The notes under the pieces are model-generated. The model was not told the DNA's origin and ran no database searches. It saw only the letters and a list, made by a program, of their open reading frames with translations. A stretch of 8,952 nucleotides of DNA. Source: Bacteroidota bacterium. GTDB taxonomy: Bacteria; Bacteroidota; Bacteroidia; J057. The translations under genes and the position numbers were made by a program. Below are positions 5,889 through 8,952 of this stretch, one piece after another (position 1 is the first letter of the stretch; each line of letters starts with the position of its first letter). The stretch spans positions 1 to 8,952 of the forward strand of contig RFHL01001106.1 of assembly GCA_003696875.1 (NCBI GenBank), read 5' to 3'.

Positions 5889-8800
5889 ATGAAGCTGTTG
5901 CGACTCCTTTCTCTCATAGGGCTTTCCCTTTTCAGTACCTGTCTGCTGGTCGGGTTGTCCGTGCCTTCTCTCCAGGCCCAGACAGAGCACCCCTTCCGCA
6001 ATGCCTCCGGCTGGCGCCATCTGGCGAGCAGCCACATAGAGGTCTATTATCAGCCGGGAGAGGCTGAGGGGGCCGCGCGCGTGGCGCGCTACGCTGAGCT
6101 GGCCCGTCATGAGACGAGCCAGGTGCTGGATTTTGACCCGGGCACTTCCTATGCCCTGGTCTATGGGGAAAATGTGCAGGCCCTGCTCCAAACCAACCTC
6201 AGCCTGCAGGCTGAGGAGGACCTCCCCGGGCAGTTTCGCCTGCCCAAGCGATTTGGCATCGTCGCCCATCCCGGCAACAGCCGGGACCTCTACCGCGAAG
6301 TCAAGCGACAGGTCGCCCGCCTCATGCTCCAGGAATTTGCCTACCAAAACCGCCTCGGGACAACCCTCCAAACCGACCTTCTTCTACCCGAGATGCCCTG
6401 GTTTCACGAGGGCATGGCCGAGTACCTAGCCTATGGCTGGTGCTTCGAAGACGAGATGTGGCTGGCCAGCCTGAATCCCAGTGACCTGCTACCCATGGCG
6501 CTAGAGGGCTTTGGCCCTATGCATCGAAGGGTACGCAAGTCTATCTGGCACTATGTCGTTCAGGAATATGGGGTCCAGAAATTGTCCGAGATCGTCTATC
6601 TGGTCCATGTCTCCCATTCGGTGGAATCGGGCATCATCTCCGTACTGGGGATCAATCCCAACACCCTCACCCAGCGGTGGCGAGAGTACATGTCCGCCCT
6701 ATCCCGGCAGCATAGCAATGGCCGCATCCGCCTATCCGAGCTGGAAAGCAGCGAGGCGATTCACCTGCCCGGCGACTATTCGCTGGCCGGTATGGCCTAC
6801 CACGAGGACCGGGGCAAGGTCGCGGCGGTTCTCTATCGGCAAGGGCGCTTCTCGGTGAAGATTTACGACCGGGAAAGCCACAGCTGGGAAGCCACCCCCC
6901 TGAATTGGGGGAGTGAGCGGCAGGACGCTGCCTGGTTTGATCCCCAAGTCGCCCTGGCCTGGAACGCCCAAGGCACGCAGCTCGCAGTCCCCATCTACCA
7001 GAAGCAGCGTTACCAATTGGCTTACTATGAGCCGGTGACCAAGGAACTCAAGGTGCTGAATATTCCCCGGGAAATACGCCACATCAATAGCCTGGCCTGG
7101 TCGCACGCCACCAACCAAATCGTGGTTTCGGCCCTGCGCAAGGGGCAGGCCGACATCTTCGTCCTGCGGGGCGGCACCGCCGACTTTGACGGCCTGACGG
7201 GAGATACCTACGATGATCTGGAGCCGGTCTGGAGCCTGGACGACAGCCGGATTTTCTTTGCTTCGAATCGGGATACCACCACCCGGATCGCTCCGGGGGC
7301 TCACTGGAACAGCTTCCGTCGTACTTCTGACCTCTACGAACTCAAGCTTGATCCCGAGGTTGCTGATGCTCCTTTGCACCGCATTACCCGCACCCCGCTC
7401 GTAGACGAGCGGCAGCCTCAGGCCATCAACAGCTATGCGCTGCTGTATCGCTCGGATCTGGCTGGCGTCCTCAATCTGGAGGAGGTCAATGTAATCCTGG
7501 ACGAAGCCGAATACCTGTCCAACCTGACTGAGGGCGTCCTGAGTTTCGCGGCCACGGAGTACGGAGCGGCCATCGTAGCCCCCATCCGGGGACAAGCCCA
7601 GGTTTTTCTAGCTCCGCTCAGCGCTCTGCGGGTGCGCCGGGCGCCAGAGCCCACCCTGCTGCGGCTGGATTACGAAAACAATTTTCAGGCCGAGGAACCA
7701 GAGCCGGAAAGTTTGCCTGAAGTGATCCCGGAACCCGAACCGGCACCTGAACCTGAGCCCACCGTGGTGCCCGAGGAAACAGAAACCGAACCAGAGGAGA
7801 CGGAAACCGCCGGCCCGGTGCGGTACTACCTCTTCGATGAAGAGGATACCCCCTACGCGGTGCGAGAACCCGTCGCTACCCCTGCTGAGGAAGCCGCCCG
7901 CCCTGATAACCACATGATGAATGCTGCCTACGGCAAGTACCAGCCTCCGCCCAAGTTGGGAGATATTGATGTGAATGAGCAGGGGCGGCCTGATCGCCTG
8001 TGGCGTACCGATTACCTGGGCTTTAATATTCAGTATAATCCGGTGGCGGGTTGGGGCCCAGAGTTTACCGCAGGCTTTACCGACCTCTTCAATGACCATC
8101 GCCTCGATGTCCGGGTGTGGCCTTCCTTCAACCTCCGCAACACCCTGACTGAGCTACGCTATACCTATCAGGCCAGGCGGATAGACCTCTTTGCCGAAGG
8201 CGGACACCGCGCTCTCCGTATCCGGGACAGCGGTCTCTTCCGGGGTGATTCACTCAACTTCCGCTACGATCAGTTTCGGCTGGATCTCGGCGCCCGCTAC
8301 CCACTCAATGGCTTCTCGGCCCTGGAAGCTACCGCAGGTTTTTACCGGACCGACCGCAAAGACCTTCAGTTGCTGCGTCCGCAGCTACTCGACGCCGCCG
8401 AGAGTCTGGTCCGCGGGAGTTTCGCCTTTACCTTTGACAACGTACAGTACTTCGAAGGCTTCCGGCAACGCGGCCTGGAGGCCGAGGCGCGTTTTGAGAG
8501 CTTCTTCTCCCTCCGGGATCAGGCTTTTGCCTTTCATCGGGGCCGCCTGGAGCTGAAGCACTACCAACCGGTGTACAGCCAGATGGTGCTCGCCACCAAG
8601 TTGTCTGCCTCTCTCACGACCCCCAAGGAATTACGTCAGTTCTACATGGGGGGAGTGGAGCAGCCCCTTATGCAACCGGTCGCCTTCCAGGGTCAGGATG
8701 GCACCATCCTCCGGCCGGAAGTAACCGACACGACCCTGCGAGCCATTCACTTTCTCGACTTTGTGATGCCGGTGCGGGGCTTTCTCCCCAATACCCGCGA

Positions 8801-8952
8801 CGGGTCTCGCTTTGTGGCCGCTAGCATGGAACTTCGACTCCCCATCTCCCGCATGATGCGCTATGGCCTATCGACCAAAGCCCTCTACAACCTGGAGGTG
8901 ATTCCCTTTATCGATGCCGGAACCGTTTGGGTCGATGGCAATCCCTTTTCGC
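5889..8952 (+). CDS. Envelope protein: degenerate peptidase-MA-like domain + TolB/WD40-like propeller + Omp85-like outer-membrane barrel, partial
   Basis: The frame is open from ATG 5889 through 1021 codons to the right edge; the stop is outside. Residues 1-30 are a signal peptide (MKLLRLLSL then a hydrophobic core, probable cut after LQA). Residues about 35-290 resemble peptidase-MA/gluzincin domains, with PWFHEGMAEY (170-179) keeping the Glu of the third zinc ligand, but no histidine occurs between residues 128 and 172, so HExxH is absent; KRQVARLMLQEF (139-150) occupies its place. Residues about 296-595 contain propeller repeats, the clearest being DDLEPVWSLDDSRIFFASNR (442-461). A Pro/Glu/Thr linker (602-640) follows. 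From about 700 the sequence reads as amphipathic outer-membrane strands, with VRGF (962-965), SMELRLPI and FIDAGTVW (1007-1014) as in Omp85-superfamily barrels. The fold implies a periplasmic sensor or binding part tied to an outer-membrane pore; substrate unknown. An ATG at 5865 is an alternative start. Confidence 0.88.
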   Translation, partial: MKLLRLLSLIGLSLFSTCLLVGLSVPSLQAQTEHPFRNASGWRHLASSHIEVYYQPGEAEGAARVARYAELARHETSQVLDFDPGTSYALVYGENVQALLQTNLSLQAEEDLPGQFRLPKRFGIVAHPGNSRDLYREVKRQVARLMLQEFAYQNRLGTTLQTDLLLPEMPWFHEGMAEYLAYGWCFEDEMWLASLNPSDLLPMALEGFGPMHRRVRKSIWHYVVQEYGVQKLSEIVYLVHVSHSVESGIISVLGINPNTLTQRWREYMSALSRQHSNGRIRLSELESSEAIHLPGDYSLAGMAYHEDRGKVAAVLYRQGRFSVKIYDRESHSWEATPLNWGSERQDAAWFDPQVALAWNAQGTQLAVPIYQKQRYQLAYYEPVTKELKVLNIPREIRHINSLAWSHATNQIVVSALRKGQADIFVLRGGTADFDGLTGDTYDDLEPVWSLDDSRIFFASNRDTTTRIAPGAHWNSFRRTSDLYELKLDPEVADAPLHRITRTPLVDERQPQAINSYALLYRSDLAGVLNLEEVNVILDEAEYLSNLTEGVLSFAATEYGAAIVAPIRGQAQVFLAPLSALRVRRAPEPTLLRLDYENNFQAEEPEPESLPEVIPEPEPAPEPEPTVVPEETETEPEETETAGPVRYYLFDEEDTPYAVREPVATPAEEAARPDNHMMNAAYGKYQPPPKLGDIDVNEQGRPDRLWRTDYLGFNIQYNPVAGWGPEFTAGFTDLFNDHRLDVRVWPSFNLRNTLTELRYTYQARRIDLFAEGGHRALRIRDSGLFRGDSLNFRYDQFRLDLGARYPLNGFSALEATAGFYRTDRKDLQLLRPQLLDAAESLVRGSFAFTFDNVQYFEGFRQRGLEAEARFESFFSLRDQAFAFHRGRLELKHYQPVYSQMVLATKLSASLTTPKELRQFYMGGVEQPLMQPVAFQGQDGTILRPEVTDTTLRAIHFLDFVMPVRGFLPNTRDGSRFVAASMELRLPISRMMRYGLSTKALYNLEVIPFIDAGTVWVDGNPFS
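7692..7808 (+). other. Low-complexity Pro-Glu-Thr linker between propeller and barrel
   Basis: Codons 602-640 encode a run dominated by Glu and Pro, first as EP dipeptides (EPEPAPEPEP at 615-624), then Glu/Thr (EETETEPEETET at 629-640). It is strongly acidic, has no predicted fold, and separates two folded domains, so it probably spans part of the periplasm. Its reading frame continues intact on both sides. Confidence 0.75.

Noticed and set aside
5931..5944. Lipobox-like FSTC in the signal peptide of the propeller-barrel gene
   Set aside because: Thr at -1 is not accepted by lipoprotein signal peptidase, and the hydrophobic core continues past the Cys to a good signal peptidase I site.
5763..6371. 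202-codon minus-strand frame opposite the start of the propeller-barrel gene
   Set aside because: It runs across the signal peptide region of the supported gene and has no recognisable content.
6732..7595. 287-codon minus-strand frame opposite the propeller domain
   Set aside because: It is a shadow of the plus-strand frame, which shows continuous domain structure and a signal peptide.

Overview
The window looks like chromosomal DNA from a moderately GC-rich Bacteroidota, possibly Saprospirales/Lewinella-like. This is inferred from the protein families: a DUF1460 amidase, a TPR protein with a membrane anchor of the sensor-kinase style, and an outer-membrane protein fused to a propeller. It also fits that none of the six gene starts has a convincing Shine-Dalgarno sequence, and that the best promoter-like element matches the Bacteroidota -7 box TAnnTTTG. 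No rRNA, tRNA, CRISPR array, insertion sequence or phage gene was recognised.

Layout from left to right. (1) 1-1100, minus: N-terminal 366 codons of an exported TPR protein that reaches a transmembrane helix exactly at the window edge; the effector domain lies outside. (2) 1175-3181, minus: a complete thioredoxin-fold/DUF255 protein of the YyaL/SSP411 family, 668 aa, 74 bp upstream of the TPR gene and in the same direction. (3) A 199-bp divergent spacer with inverted repeats, then 3381-4229, plus: a secreted DUF1460 cell-wall amidase. Its stop overlaps by 6 bp the stop of (4) 4224-4697, minus: a 157-aa protein with a repeated acidic motif in a disordered N-terminal part and a ribbon-helix-helix (RHH) C-terminus. 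(5) 4747-5505, minus: a Soj-type ParA ATPase, 49 bp upstream of the RHH gene, so the two probably form one operon. (6) 5506-5888: a 383-bp divergent regulatory region with a candidate parA promoter and two related GGGCC palindromes. (7) 5889 to the right edge, plus: at least 1021 codons of an envelope protein with a signal peptide, a peptidase-MA-like domain without its HExxH motif, a TolB/WD40-like propeller, a Pro-Glu-Thr linker and an Omp85-like barrel carrying a VRGF motif; its stop is outside.

Two items deserve most attention. The first is the compact ParA plus RHH partner cassette: the partner resembles plasmid ParG in layout, but it has a two- to three-fold repeated motif of its own and sits among ordinary chromosomal genes. 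The second is the single-chain pseudo-peptidase/propeller/Omp85-like barrel. The other genes look like ordinary envelope and housekeeping genes, and nothing in the sequence ties all of them into one pathway.
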